Shown here: piece by piece, positions 63,331 to 64,000 of the stretch | How the letters are laid out: each line of letters begins with the position of its first letter | Numbering within the stretch: the stretch's first letter is position 1 | Origin: Micromonospora haikouensis | Lineage (GTDB): Bacteria > Actinomycetota > Actinomycetes > Mycobacteriales > Micromonosporaceae | Assembly: GCF_900091595.1 (NCBI RefSeq) | Contig: NZ_FMCW01000002.1 | Coordinates: 137,337-201,336, forward strand | DNA: 64,000 bases | Direction: 5' to 3' | Position numbers and translations under genes: made by a program | Notes under the pieces: model-generated | Told to the model about the DNA's origin: nothing | Database searches by the model: none | The model's input: the letters and a program-made list of their open reading frames with translations, nothing else

Positions 63331-64000
63331 TCAGCCGCCTGCCCGCGTCGGCTGGTCGCGGAGGCTGCCGCGCTGCACCGCCCGGCTGATGTCGCTGGGC
63401 GAGACGATGCCGACCAGCCGCCCGCCGGCCACCACCAGCGCCCGGCCGTCGGCGCACTCGCTGAGCCGGGGCAGCAGGTCGGTGAGCTGCTCGTCCGGGT
63501 CGGCCAGCACGAGCTGGTCGGCCCGGCAGGCCACCTCGGCCAGCGTGGTCGCCGGCCGGCGGTCGGCCGGGATGCCGCGTACCCGGTCGAGGGTGACCAG
63601 GCCGACCGGCCGGCCCTCGTCGGTCAGCGGCAACGCCGAGTGCCGGTACGCGAAGAGGTAGTGGTCGACGAAGTCGGCCACGGTCATGTCGCCCGACGCG
63701 GTCTGCGGCTGCGGGGTCATCACGTCGGCGACCCGCACCCCGCGCAGCGCGCTGCCCATCCGGGCCTGCCGCTCCTCCATCCCGGCCGCCCCGATCAGGA
63801 ACCAGCCGATCAGCGCCAGCCACAGCCCGCCGACCCCGGCCCCGCGCAGGAACTGCCACAGGCCCAGCGCGATCAGCAGCGCGCCGAGGACCCAGCCCGC
63901 GCGGGCCGCCACCACCGACGCCCGCGTCCGGTCGCCGGTGGCCTTCCACACGGCGGCCCGCAGCAGCCGGCCCCCGTCCAGCGGGGCGGCCGGCAACACG
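63331..64000 (-). CDS. Site-2 protease (M50 family) with CBS domains, C-terminal part
   Basis: Partial: the gene enters from the right edge; 222 residues are visible to a stop at 63331. LPAAPLDGGRLLRAAVW is the third active-site motif of M50 intramembrane proteases (Asp of the LDGG group). Two more membrane helices follow (GWVLGALLIALGLWQFLRG, GLWLALIGWFLIGAA) and then two CBS domains (VADVMTPQPQTASGDMTV ... and LADPDEQLTDLL, VGIVSPSDISRAV). It cleaves membrane-bound substrates, with the CBS pair as regulator. The N-terminal HExxH half lies outside the window. Confidence 0.88.
   Translation of the reverse strand, partial: VLPAAPLDGGRLLRAAVWKATGDRTRASVVAARAGWVLGALLIALGLWQFLRGAGVGGLWLALIGWFLIGAAGMEERQARMGSALRGVRVADVMTPQPQTASGDMTVADFVDHYLFAYRHSALPLTDEGRPVGLVTLDRVRGIPADRRPATTLAEVACRADQLVLADPDEQLTDLLPRLSECADGRALVVAGGRLVGIVSPSDISRAVQRGSLRDQPTRAGG

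Overview
The window is high-GC (roughly 70-75% by eye) actinobacterial chromosome. GTG and TTG starts, 4-nt ATGA/GTGA gene overlaps, tRNA genes without an encoded CCA, twin-arginine lipoprotein signals, ROK regulators and F420-type oxidoreductases are common. The mix of genes (roadblock/LC7 protein, the Ebo/inositol-phosphate-synthase operon, an IdeR-type iron regulon, ricin-tagged secreted enzymes) suggests Micromonospora or a close relative; the genus is an inference from gene content only.

Layout. 1-11340: a cut-off secreted protein, a GH20 beta-N-acetylhexosaminidase, pyruvate phosphate dikinase, a roadblock protein, a VOC protein, dgt, an iron-box-controlled siderophore-interacting protein, and dnaG with a coupled unknown gene. 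11341-18275: a 19-bp perfect inverted-repeat element, then a ROK regulator, a ribose-type sugar ABC transporter and a Gfo/Idh dehydrogenase. 18600-26991: a tightly coupled eight-gene operon of inositol-3-phosphate synthase, UbiA prenyltransferase, two TIM-barrel proteins (one EboE), EboA, a TatD-like hydrolase (EboB), an alkaline-phosphatase-superfamily protein (EboF-like) and a polyprenyl diphosphate synthase. This is the best candidate for an undescribed system. It looks like an Ebo pathway in which the usual dehydroquinate-synthase-like EboD is replaced by inositol-phosphate synthase, and it may make and move a prenylated cyclitol. 27389-34860: two secreted sugar enzymes ending in near-identical ricin domains, a sugar-phosphate isomerase, a second ROK gene and a broken isomerase gene. 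35009-39660: YtxH-like protein, tRNA-Asn with a strong terminator, an MMPL transporter coupled to an FAD amine-oxidase-like enzyme, and tRNA-Met.

39661-43655 is an accessory segment beside tRNA-Met with three type II toxin-antitoxin modules, all apparently leaderless, and duplicated debris. One stretch is a mosaic of downstream debris, a vapC 3' end and a piece of a relE-like gene. 43585-48455 is an iron-siderophore ABC uptake operon plus a second siderophore-interacting protein, with two iron boxes. 48573-49243 is a fourth toxin-antitoxin pair (FitAB/VapBC type). 50066-52436 is a decayed two-component/FtsX transporter locus in which every gene carries a deletion. 52547-57073 holds an acyl-CoA-dehydrogenase-like flavoenzyme and an intact two-component system. 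57187-64000 holds an LLM oxidoreductase, a membrane-anchored alpha/beta hydrolase, small unknown genes, an alditol-oxidase-like flavoprotein, a secreted polyester-hydrolase (cutinase/PETase-family) homologue and the end of a site-2 protease with CBS domains.

Three copies of a ~50-bp repeat (AAGGAAGGGCC...GTTAACGC) lie between genes at 31906, 35856 and 57118. Many operon ends carry long perfect GC hairpins without U tracts, as is usual for these bacteria.
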